Source: an uncultured Thermoleophilia bacterium
Lineage (GTDB): Bacteria; Actinomycetota; Thermoleophilia; UBA2241
DNA length: 11,143 nt
Direction of reading: 5' to 3'
Assembly (NCBI GenBank): GCA_903912585.1
Contig: CAIWHY010000078.1
Coordinates: forward strand, 1-11,143
Both the position numbers and the translations under genes were made by a program. Shown piece after piece: positions 1 to 4,765 of this stretch (the stretch's first letter is position 1; each line of letters starts with the position of its first letter). The notes under the pieces were generated by a model. That model made no database searches, had not been told where the DNA came from, and saw nothing but the letters and a program-made list of their open reading frames with translations.

Positions 1-1
1 G

Positions 2-262
2 GCGCAGGCCGATCTCGCGCGTCTGCGCGGGCTCCTGCTTGAGCTGGGGAGCCTCGCCGAAGCGGCAGGCGCCCTCGCCGCCCACCTCGGCGACTCGCTC
101 GCCGTCTCGTACCTCAGCGACGACTTTTCCGAGGCACAGGAGGCCAGGCAGGCGCTCGCCGGCGTCGGCGCCCTCTGTGCCACCCTGCGCCGCACCGCCG
201 CCGACACCCAGGAGTGGGCCGCCGGCATCGACGGCGACCTGCCGGGGCTCACCTTCTGCTGA
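2..262 (+). CDS. 3' end of an unknown helical protein (5' end off the window)
   Basis: An open frame runs from the left edge to TGA at 260-262, giving 86 residues of a C-terminus. The peptide is rich in Ala, Leu, Glu and Arg with heptad-like hydrophobic spacing in the first 65 residues (LARLRGLLLELGSLAEAA and onward). This suggests one or two long amphipathic helices or a coiled coil, ending in LPGLTFC. Codon use, with G/C in almost every third position, matches the genes around it. I recognise no catalytic motif or family. It could be the tail of a helical-bundle protein. The gene is real with moderate confidence; its function is unknown. Confidence 0.5.
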   Translation, partial: AQADLARLRGLLLELGSLAEAAGALAAHLGDSLAVSYLSDDFSEAQEARQALAGVGALCATLRRTAADTQEWAAGIDGDLPGLTFC

Positions 263-328
263 CCACGAGCGCTCTGAGCCTGTCCCCAGCGGCTTCCCGG
301 AGCCTCGGGTGACGTTCGCCACAGGAGC

Positions 329-357
329 TTGACCCTCCCAGCGAGTGGCGCGATACT
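329..357 (+). promoter_or_regulatory. Sigma70-like promoter of small RNA element A
   Basis: TTGACC (329-334) is followed after exactly 17 bases by GATACT (352-357). This is the best housekeeping-type promoter in the window. Seven bases past the -10 box lies A364, the predicted transcript start. No gene with a ribosome site follows directly; what follows is a two-hairpin, U-tailed unit. Confidence 0.6.
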
Positions 358-363
358 CGAGCC

Positions 364-431
364 ATTCCACCCCCACGGGGCATGCTCCGTGGCCCCCCCG
401 GGGTTGCGACCCCGGGGGTTTCTTCGTTTCT
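364..431 (+). ncRNA. Element A: putative two-hairpin C-rich small RNA with its own terminator
   Basis: From predicted start A364 the transcript would read AUUCCACCCCCACGG, then form two tight hairpins. Hairpin 1 pairs 373-380 with 385-392 (CCACGG/CCGTGG extended by a G-U and a G-C pair, loop CATG). Hairpin 2 pairs 395-404 with 409-418, ten perfect pairs closing a TGCG loop. A T-rich run (TTTCTTCGTTTCT, 419-431) follows, as in a Rho-independent terminator. There is no ribosome site or credible ORF inside. Element C at 1323-1386 repeats the same plan, with the same start base and base changes that keep the pairing. It may be a free small RNA of about 65 nt, or an attenuator/terminator before mntA; the private promoter favours a discrete RNA. 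I do not recognise it as a named family. Confidence 0.5.
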
Positions 432-445
432 GGGCTCATCTTCTG

Positions 446-474
446 CTGACCTCAGCCGGGCGCTGTGCGACAAT
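446..474 (+). promoter_or_regulatory. Probable promoter of mntA-hepT, with a palindrome over the -35 box
   Basis: CTGACC (446-451), a 17-base spacer, then GACAAT (469-474) predict a start near 481 and a leader of about 18 nt carrying GGAGG (486-490). The -35 box lies inside a 12-base palindrome, GCTGACCTCAGC (445-456), which could be a regulator site. GACCTC (448-453) is also complementary to GAGGTC (487-492), which covers the ribosome site. Only RNA reading through from upstream could form that pairing; a transcript starting at 481 would leave the site open. Confidence 0.45.
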
Positions 475-498
475 GGCACCAACACGGAGGTCGCTGAG

Positions 499-798
499 AT
501 GGTCGATCGCGAACAAGTGCTTCAGATCCTCGCCGCGCACCTCGCGGAGTTCCGGACCATGGGCGTGCGCGAGCTGTCCATCTTCGGCTCGCTGGCTCGG
601 GGCGAGGCCACCGAGGCGAGCGACGTCGACGTCCTCGTCGACTACGAGCCGGGCACTCCGCTCAGCTTCTTCCGGGTCTGTGAGCTGCGGTACAGGATCG
701 AGGATCTCCTGGGTGCGCAGGTCGACCTGGTCACGACCGGCGGCCTGCGTCCCGAGATCCGCGACGAGGTGCTGCGCGAGGCCATCCGTGCCGCGTAG
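499..798 (+). CDS. mntA: MntA-type antitoxin, minimal nucleotidyltransferase (protein adenylyltransferase)
   Basis: This is a 99-residue minimal nucleotidyltransferase. The diagnostic GSX10DXD motif is intact: G30-S31, then D42 and D44 in SDVDVLVD, with a third acidic residue at D76 (VDLV), as expected for the metal-binding triad. In characterised MntA/HepT systems the MNT protein transfers AMP from ATP to a Tyr next to the HEPN active site and so silences the RNase. The ATG at 499 is chosen because GGAGG (486-490) sits 8 bases upstream and the MNT fold begins there. The frame stays open back to 382, but that part runs through element A and is not coding. It overlaps hepT by 11 bases, so translation is probably coupled. 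The protein has no DNA-binding domain. Family assignment is firm; activity is inferred. Confidence 0.92.
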   Translation: MVDREQVLQILAAHLAEFRTMGVRELSIFGSLARGEATEASDVDVLVDYEPGTPLSFFRVCELRYRIEDLLGAQVDLVTTGGLRPEIRDEVLREAIRAA

Positions 799-1144
799 GG
801 ACTGGCGCCTGCGCGTCGCCGACATGCTCGACGCGGCGGAGACGGCGATGAGCCTGACGAACGGGCTCGAGAAGGCTGAGTTCCTGGCCGATCGCACTCT
901 CGTCGACGCGTCCATCAAGAATCTGAGCGTGCTCGGCGAGGCCGCGGCGCAGATTCCCGACGAGATCGCGCAGCAGTGGCGGGACGTGCCCTGGCGCATG
1001 ATGCGCGACATGCGCAACCTCATCATCCACGAGTATTTCGGTGTGAACCCGGACATCGTGTGGGGCACGATCAACGACGACCTGCCGGTGGTGGTGCCCG
1101 AGCTTCGCCGGATGCTCGAGGGCGAGGAGCCGGCGCCAGACTGA
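788..1144 (+). CDS. hepT: HepT-type HEPN toxin, putative RNase
   Basis: This is a 118-residue HEPN protein of the HepT (DUF86) type. The start is GTG at 788, 6 bases after GAGG (778-781), so the gene overlaps mntA by 11 bases. The opening PRRDWRLRVADMLDA is typical of the family, as are LADRTLVDASIKNLSVLGEAA and the closing IVWGTINDDLP. The catalytic RX4HXY motif is intact: R76, H81, Y83 in RNLIIHEYFG. HEPN toxins cleave RNA, and Y83 is the expected site of AMP addition by the partner. No residue appears missing, so the toxin should be active. The same frame extends upstream to 329 through element A, but that extension is not supported. Confidence 0.92.
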   Translation: MPRRDWRLRVADMLDAAETAMSLTNGLEKAEFLADRTLVDASIKNLSVLGEAAAQIPDEIAQQWRDVPWRMMRDMRNLIIHEYFGVNPDIVWGTINDDLPVVVPELRRMLEGEEPAPD

Positions 1145-1205
1145 CGCGCTCCGATTGCGGTCGCTGTTCTGCCACGCAGCTTCGGGGGCGGTGTACACTG
1201 TGGGC

Positions 1206-1261
1206 AATCTTCCCCGCCGTCCGGGTCCGCCCGCACAGGCGGGGCTTCTTCTTCGGACGGC
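1206..1261 (+). ncRNA. Element B: nested-hairpin element downstream of hepT, possible terminator or small RNA
   Basis: An inner hairpin TCCGCC/GGCGGG (1226-1231 with 1238-1243, six-base loop) is followed by TTCTTCTT. Together they are enclosed by an eight-pair outer stem GCCGTCCG/CGGACGGC (1216-1223 with 1254-1261). A TACACT box at 1194-1199 lies 6 bases before A1206, and the sequence opens AATCTTCCCC, like the first bases of elements A and C. I see no good -35 box. Position alone would make this the hepT terminator, since it starts 61 bases after the stop. The TACACT spacing and matching opening suggest it may also begin its own transcript. Confidence 0.35.
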
Positions 1262-1287
1262 CAAAGGTTGACATTTGCAGCGGGTTC

Positions 1288-1316
1288 TTGACGGGCCTGT
1301 ACCCCGGTGGCACACT
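1288..1316 (+). promoter_or_regulatory. Probable promoter of small RNA element C
   Basis: TTGACG (1288-1293), a 17-base spacer and CACACT (1311-1316) predict a start at A1323. This is the same geometry and start context (ATTC) as the element A promoter. The -10 box is weak. A second TTGACA at 1268-1273 has no partner -10 box. Confidence 0.4.
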
Positions 1317-1322
1317 GAGGTC

Positions 1323-1386
1323 ATTCTCCCCCACGGGTACATCCCGTGGCCCCCTCGGGGTTGCGACCCCGGGGCTTTTCCTTCTC
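1323..1386 (+). ncRNA. Element C: second copy of the two-hairpin C-rich small RNA
   Basis: The unit opens ATTCTCCCCCACGGG. Hairpin 1 is CCACGGG/CCCGTGG (1331-1337 with 1343-1349, loop TACAT). Hairpin 2 pairs 1353-1361 with 1366-1374 around the same TGCG loop as element A, including one T-G wobble where element A has C-G. A T-rich tail (CTTTTCCTTCTCT) follows. Compared with element A, hairpin 1 has a G-C pair where A has G-U, so changes preserve structure. No ribosome site or plausible ORF lies inside. It is in the same orientation as element A, about 960 bases away, with mntA-hepT and element B between them. Confidence 0.5.
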
Positions 1387-1479
1387 TGGACCCGCTCGCC
1401 GCTTGCCGCCAGGCATCGTCTCCCGACGCTCTGCGTCGTCATTCTGGCTATGCAGAGACGCGCCTCGCAGGCTGAGACC

Positions 1480-1569
1480 ATGAATCAGAAGTACGCCAAG
1501 GCGGTCGGCTGCGAAGTCGAGATCAGGCTTGTCTCGGCGCAGGAGTCCACCTCAGGACCCGCCGAGTAG
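1480..1569 (+). pseudogene. Remnant resembling the C-terminus of an XRE-family (HigA-like) antitoxin
   Basis: The frame ending at TAG 1567-1569 contains KYAKAVGCEVEIRLV, followed by a short polar tail. This closely resembles the last helix and strand of many XRE-type antitoxins, which end in forms such as YAKALGxxVEIRLV. The helix-turn-helix that should precede it is absent: upstream, the frame gives no helix-turn-helix-like sequence and soon reaches element C. No ribosome site precedes the ATGs at 1450 or 1480. It is best read as a decayed or truncated antitoxin gene. Family similarity is from memory of the motif, so confidence is limited. Confidence 0.35.
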
Positions 1570-1589
1570 GCCGCGCCGGCCCGAGTCCG

Positions 1590-2210
1590 TCAGCTCAGCC
1601 GGGCGATCACGTCGTCGGCGCTCACGATCTCGGCGAAGCCGGCGCCGAGCGCCGTCACCGTGTTCGCCAGCACGACGTCGTGCGGGACCTCGCGACCTTC
1701 GGCGTCCTCGAGGTCGGGGCCCTCGACGGCGTCGGCCGCGAAGAGCACTTCGTAGTCGCGGCCGTGCGCGTCGCGCGCCGTGGTCTCGCAGCAGAAGCTC
1801 GTCATGAGGCCGCAGATGACGACCGCGCGCGTGCCGGCGGTGTGCAATACGGCCTCGAGGTCGGTGCCCAGGAAGGCGCTGTAGCGGCGCTTGACCACGA
1901 TCACGTCCTGCGCCACCACGTGTAACTCGGGGATGAGCTCCGCGCGCGGCGTTCCCTCGACGAACGAGTCCTCTTCGTCGGGTGCGGAGAAGTCGCCCAT
2001 GCGGCCGCCGTCGCTGAAGTCGGCGCGGTGGGCGTGCTTGACGAACACGAGAGGCAGGCCCTGGGCCCGGAACGCGTCGATCAGTCGGTTCACATTGCCG
2101 ACGATGTCGCGCGCGTGCTCGACGTAGGCTGGACCGTCCTCGTCGAAGTACTCGCCCTGCACGTCGATGACGAGGAGCGCCACGTACCGGTGTGCCAGGT
2201 CGTAGATCAT
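1590..2210 (-). CDS. Isochorismatase-family cysteine hydrolase
   Basis: This 206-residue protein has the isochorismatase-like hydrolase fold. The expected catalytic triad is present: D16 in LLVIDVQ, K107 in VVKRRYSAF, and nucleophile C140 in GLMTSFCCETTARDA, with the usual TARDA tail. Members hydrolyse amides or vinyl ethers (nicotinamidases, carbamoylsarcosine amidases, isochorismatases); the substrate cannot be told here. C141 next to the catalytic Cys replaces the usual Val. The ATG at 2210 has no ribosome site, but TAGCAT lies 6 bases upstream, which suggests a leaderless mRNA. The gene lies 46 bases after the stop of the dehydrogenase gene on the same strand and could also be read through from it. 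Confidence 0.88.
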   Translation of the reverse strand: MIYDLAHRYVALLVIDVQGEYFDEDGPAYVEHARDIVGNVNRLIDAFRAQGLPLVFVKHAHRADFSDGGRMGDFSAPDEEDSFVEGTPRAELIPELHVVAQDVIVVKRRYSAFLGTDLEAVLHTAGTRAVVICGLMTSFCCETTARDAHGRDYEVLFAADAVEGPDLEDAEGREVPHDVVLANTVTALGAGFAEIVSADDVIARLS

Positions 2211-2216
2211 GGCGCG

Positions 2217-2245
2217 ATGCTAGCACCTGACGAGCCGGGGCGGAA
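2217..2245 (-). promoter_or_regulatory. Predicted leaderless promoter of the isochorismatase-family gene
   Basis: On the minus strand, TTCCGC (2240-2245), a 17-base spacer and TAGCAT (2217-2222) put the predicted start on the A of the ATG at 2210. The same TTCCGC box and TAGNNT box recur before the deaminase-fold gene at 11028. Confidence 0.4.
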
Positions 2246-2256
2246 CGGCGTGGCCT

Positions 2257-3249
2257 TCAGCGCCGCTCGCGGCGCGCCCGCATGTACTCCACCAGCAGCG
2301 CGTCCCGCTCCGCCACGAGCTCGCCACAGGTGCGCGAGCCCTTCTCGGCCGCGAGGCCGGAGGCGAGCGCGGCTCCCGTCTCGGGCGGGAAGGTCGTCCA
2401 GGTGGCGAGGTCGCGCAGCATCCCCTCCTTGACGCCGGCGAGGTGCTCCAGGTGGCCGCCGATGCCCTCCTCGCCGCCGCCGAGGTCGTAGAGCAGGTGC
2501 GGCCCCATGACGGCCCAGCGCAGGCCGGGGCCGGCGGTCACGGCGCGGTCCACGTCCTCCACCGTGGCGACGCCGCGCAGCACCAGGTCCACGGCCTCGC
2601 GCCACAGCGCCGCGGAGAGGCGGTTGGCGATGTAGCCCGGCAGGTCGCGGGTGAGCGTCACCGGTTCCTTGCCGACGGAAGAGTAGAAGGCCGAGGCGCG
2701 CCGCATCGCCTCGGGCGAGGTCAGCGCGCCGGGGGCGAGCTCGACGAGCGGCACCAGGTGCGGCGGGTTGTAGGGGTGGGCGGCGAGGCAGCGCTCGGGG
2801 TGGGCCGCCGCCGTCTGGATATCCGTGATCGAGAGCCCGGACGAGCTCGTGCAGATGAGGGCGCCGGCCGGCGCTGCCGCACCGGCGGCGGCAAAGACCG
2901 CGCGCTTGAGCGCCAGGTCCTCGCGCACGGACTCCTGCACGTGGGTCACGCCGTCGACGGCCTCGGCGAGGTCGGTCGTGGCGGTGAGGTGCGCGAGGCC
3001 GAGCTCGACGGCCTCCGGCTCGGCGAGGGCGTGGCCGGCGAGGAAGCGCGCCGCCTCGGCGGCGCGCTCGAGCGCGCCGGCCAGCCGCCCCTCGTCCACG
3101 TCGTGCATCCGCACCGTCAGCCCGACAGCCGCAAACAGCCCGGCCCAGCTGCCGCCGGTCAGCCCGGCGCCGATGACGGCTACCGGTCCGTGCGGCGTGT
3201 CCGCGGGCTTCGCTTCGCCCCGCCCGCTCTGTGTGCCTGCTGTCTCCAT
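2257..3249 (-). CDS. 3-hydroxyacyl-CoA dehydrogenase-family oxidoreductase (carnitine/gulonate dehydrogenase-like)
   Basis: This 330-residue NAD-dependent dehydrogenase has a Rossmann start VAVIGAGLTGGSWA (GxGxxG, residues 27-32), with D50 at the end of the second strand favouring NAD. QESVRED (105-111), HPYNPP with PLVE (158-170, H158 the likely catalytic base) and the GYIANR hinge (205-210) follow. The C-terminal GPGLRWAVMGPHLLYDLGGGE (240-260) is closer to lambda-crystallin, L-gulonate 3-dehydrogenase and L-carnitine 3-dehydrogenase than to fatty-acid HADH. Substrate is therefore probably a small 3-hydroxy acid, but this is inference. ATG 3249 is supported by GGAGGG (3259-3264 on the complement) 9 bases upstream and a TAGAAT box (3280-3285). 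The first 20 residues are a polar, probably disordered lead. It is divergent from ppk2. Confidence 0.87.
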   Translation of the reverse strand: METAGTQSGRGEAKPADTPHGPVAVIGAGLTGGSWAGLFAAVGLTVRMHDVDEGRLAGALERAAEAARFLAGHALAEPEAVELGLAHLTATTDLAEAVDGVTHVQESVREDLALKRAVFAAAGAAAPAGALICTSSSGLSITDIQTAAAHPERCLAAHPYNPPHLVPLVELAPGALTSPEAMRRASAFYSSVGKEPVTLTRDLPGYIANRLSAALWREAVDLVLRGVATVEDVDRAVTAGPGLRWAVMGPHLLYDLGGGEEGIGGHLEHLAGVKEGMLRDLATWTTFPPETGAALASGLAAEKGSRTCGELVAERDALLVEYMRARRERR

Positions 3250-3370
3250 GCCGAGGTACCCTCCGCGTCGGTTGCAGCGATTCTACGTCGGCGCTCGAAA
3301 TGGGTAGTAGAGTCCCGATGCGGGCGACGACGGGCCCGCCCGCCCCACACGTGAAGGCAGGAGGCACCAC

Positions 3371-4411
3371 ATGGCAGACATCAGGCACAAGCGCATCGCC
3401 GAGTTCATCGCTCCGTTTCGCGTGACGCCGGGCAAGCGGGTCGTGCTCGCGCGGGACTTCGACCCGGCCTTCAAGGCGGGCATCGCCAGGAAGAAGGACG
3501 GCGAGGAGCTGCTGCGGCACGGCGTGGAGCTGCTCGCCGAGTACCAGGACAAGCTCGCCGCGCAGGACACCTACGGCGTGCTCATGGTGCTGCAGGCGCT
3601 GGACGCCGCCGGCAAGGACGGGACGATCCGTCACGTCATGAGCGGCGTAAATCCGCAGGGCGTGGAGGTCCACGGCTTCAAGGTGCCGTCCGCGGAGGAG
3701 CTCGATCACGACTACCTCTGGCGCTACGCGCAGCGCCTGCCGGCCCGCGGCGACATCGGCATCTTCAACCGCTCCCACTACGAGGAGGTGCTGGTCGTAC
3801 GCGTTCACCCCGCGATCCTCGACAACCAGCGCCTGCCCGAGGCCTCGCGCAAAGGCGACATCTGGAAGCGGCGCTACCGCGAGATCAACGACTGGGAGCA
3901 CTATCTCAGCGACCAGGGCTACCGCCTCGTCAAGATCTTCCTGAACCTGAGCAAGGAGGAGCAGCGCACGCGCTTCCTGGCGCGCGTGGACGTGCCCGAG
4001 AAGAACTGGAAGTTCTCGAGCGCCGACGCCAAAGAGCGTACGTACTGGGACGACTACCAGAAGGCCTTCAGCGAGATGCTCAGCGCCACCAGCACCGAGT
4101 GGGCGCCGTGGCACGTGATCCCCGCCGACCACAAGTGGTTCGCGCGCATCGCCGCCGGCGCCGTGCTCATCGACACGCTCATGCGCATCGACCCGCGCTA
4201 CCCGGCGGTCGGCGAGGAGCAGCTCAAGGCGCTGGCGCAGACGCGCCTCGATCTGGAGGCTCAGGCTCCGGCCGGCGCCGCGCCGGACCCGGCCGCCGTC
4301 GAGATCGCGGCCGAGAAGAAGAAGGCCAAGAAGGCCGCGAAGAAGGCGCAGAAGGCCAACAAGGCGACGAAGAAGGCGAAGAAGGCCGCCAAGGCGGAGG
4401 CCGGCGAGTAG
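3371..4411 (+). CDS. ppk2: PPK2-family polyphosphate:nucleotide phosphotransferase with a lysine/alanine-rich tail
   Basis: This 346-residue protein has a full PPK2 domain at about residues 15-290. It transfers phosphate between polyphosphate and a nucleoside mono- or diphosphate in the cytoplasm. The Walker A loop DAAGKDGT (78-85), GVNPQGVEV, EELDHDYLWR and the Walker-B-side FNRSHYEEVLVVRVH (132-146) are intact and match the subgroup annotated as polyphosphate:nucleotide phosphotransferase. AGGAGG (3359-3364) sits 6 bases before the ATG. Residues 316-343 form a low-complexity Lys/Ala tail resembling histone H1 or HU tails, beyond the usual domain end; it could bind polyphosphate or nucleic acid. 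The last codons GAG GCC GGC GAG TAG are repeated in tandem downstream. The direction of the reaction and the preferred nucleotide cannot be read from sequence. Confidence 0.93.
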   Translation: MADIRHKRIAEFIAPFRVTPGKRVVLARDFDPAFKAGIARKKDGEELLRHGVELLAEYQDKLAAQDTYGVLMVLQALDAAGKDGTIRHVMSGVNPQGVEVHGFKVPSAEELDHDYLWRYAQRLPARGDIGIFNRSHYEEVLVVRVHPAILDNQRLPEASRKGDIWKRRYREINDWEHYLSDQGYRLVKIFLNLSKEEQRTRFLARVDVPEKNWKFSSADAKERTYWDDYQKAFSEMLSATSTEWAPWHVIPADHKWFARIAAGAVLIDTLMRIDPRYPAVGEEQLKALAQTRLDLEAQAPAGAAPDPAAVEIAAEKKKAKKAAKKAQKANKATKKAKKAAKAEAGE

Positions 4412-4449
4412 GAGGCCGGCGAGTAGGAGGCCGGCGAGTAGGAGGCCGG
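4397..4449 (+). repeat. 15-bp tandem repeat spanning the ppk2 stop codon
   Basis: The unit GAGGCCGGCGAGTAG occurs three times perfectly (4397-4411, 4412-4426, 4427-4441) plus 8 bases of a fourth. The first copy encodes the final EAGE and stop of ppk2, so each further copy repeats the same four codons and stop. Since the unit is five codons, gain or loss of copies would not alter the protein. Confidence 0.9.
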
Positions 4450-4459
4450 ACACAGCGCA

Positions 4460-4502
4460 AGGCAAGGGTCGCACGGGGCACGAGGCAAGGGTCGCACGGG
4501 GC
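4460..4502. repeat. Direct repeat of 20 bp at 23-bp period
   Basis: A 20-bp word beginning AGGCAAGGGTCG occurs at 4460-4479 and again at 4483-4502, separated by three bases. It is the second repeat family in the ppk2/esterase convergent gap. Confidence 0.85.
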
Positions 4503-4525
4503 GCCACATCATGCGCAGCGCTCAG

Positions 4526-4609
4526 CACCAGATTCGGCACCAGATTCGGCACCAGATTCGGCACCAGATTCGGCACCAGATTCGGCATCGAATTTGGCAC
4601 CGGGCTCGG
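4526..4609. repeat. 12-bp minisatellite (CACCAGATTCGG), five perfect copies plus two degenerate
   Basis: CACCAGATTCGG is repeated without change at 4526-4585, then CATCGAATTTGG (4586-4597) and CACCGGGCTCGG (4598-4609) keep the 12-bp register. All frames stay open across it, which produces artificial repeated peptides. The units have no spacers, so it is not a CRISPR array. Confidence 0.9.
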
Positions 4610-4684
4610 AACGCACAAGGTGCGCCCCGGGCTCGAAACGAACAAGGTGCCGCCCCGGGCTCGAAACGAACAAGGTATCGCTCC
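4602..4684. repeat. 28-bp tandem repeat, three imperfect copies
   Basis: Copies at 4602-4628 (27 bp), 4629-4656 and 4657-4684 share the core GGGCTCGAAACGAACAAGGT with small changes. The first copy shares GGGCTCGG with the end of the preceding 12-bp array, so the two arrays merge into each other. Confidence 0.85.
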
Positions 4685-4695
4685 GGCTGGCGAAG

Positions 4696-4757
4696 CCGCG
4701 CGCCGCTGGGCCGCGCCGTCAGACCGCGCGCCGCTGGGCCAGGCGCCGCCGTCAGAC
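4696..4757. repeat. Imperfect 28/34-bp direct repeat before the esterase stop
   Basis: Two copies contain CCGCGCGCCGCTGGGCC followed by GCCGTCAGAC, with a few extra bases in the second copy. This is the fifth repeat family in the convergent gap; the esterase stop codon lies 9 bases further on. I see no clear terminator for either flanking gene in 4412-4765. Confidence 0.75.
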
Positions 4758-4765
4758 CGCGCCGT

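Noticed and set aside
382..498. mntA start at ATG 382
   Set aside because: This ATG is in the loop of element A hairpin 1. The ATG at 499 has GGAGG at good spacing and begins the MNT fold.
329..787. N-terminal extension of hepT to an upstream ATG
   Set aside because: The added part runs through element A and the mntA gene in another frame. HEPN homology begins at PRRDW, just after GTG 788, which has GAGG before it.
364..1386. Elements A and C as known actinobacterial 6C RNAs
   Set aside because: 6C RNAs keep runs of six or more C in the hairpin loops. Here the C runs are in stems or between hairpins and the loops are CATG, TACAT and TGCG.
364..1386. Elements A to C as integron attC sites
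   Set aside because: No GTTRRRY/RYYYAAC core pairs are present, and no integrase lies in the window.
4526..4609. CRISPR array
   Set aside because: Units are 12 bp, contiguous and lack spacers; no cas gene is nearby.
2207..4645. Long minus-strand open frame of 812 codons
   Set aside because: It crosses the antisense of ppk2 and an alternative frame of the dehydrogenase, and starts in the 12-bp array. The real genes with family motifs lie in other frames.
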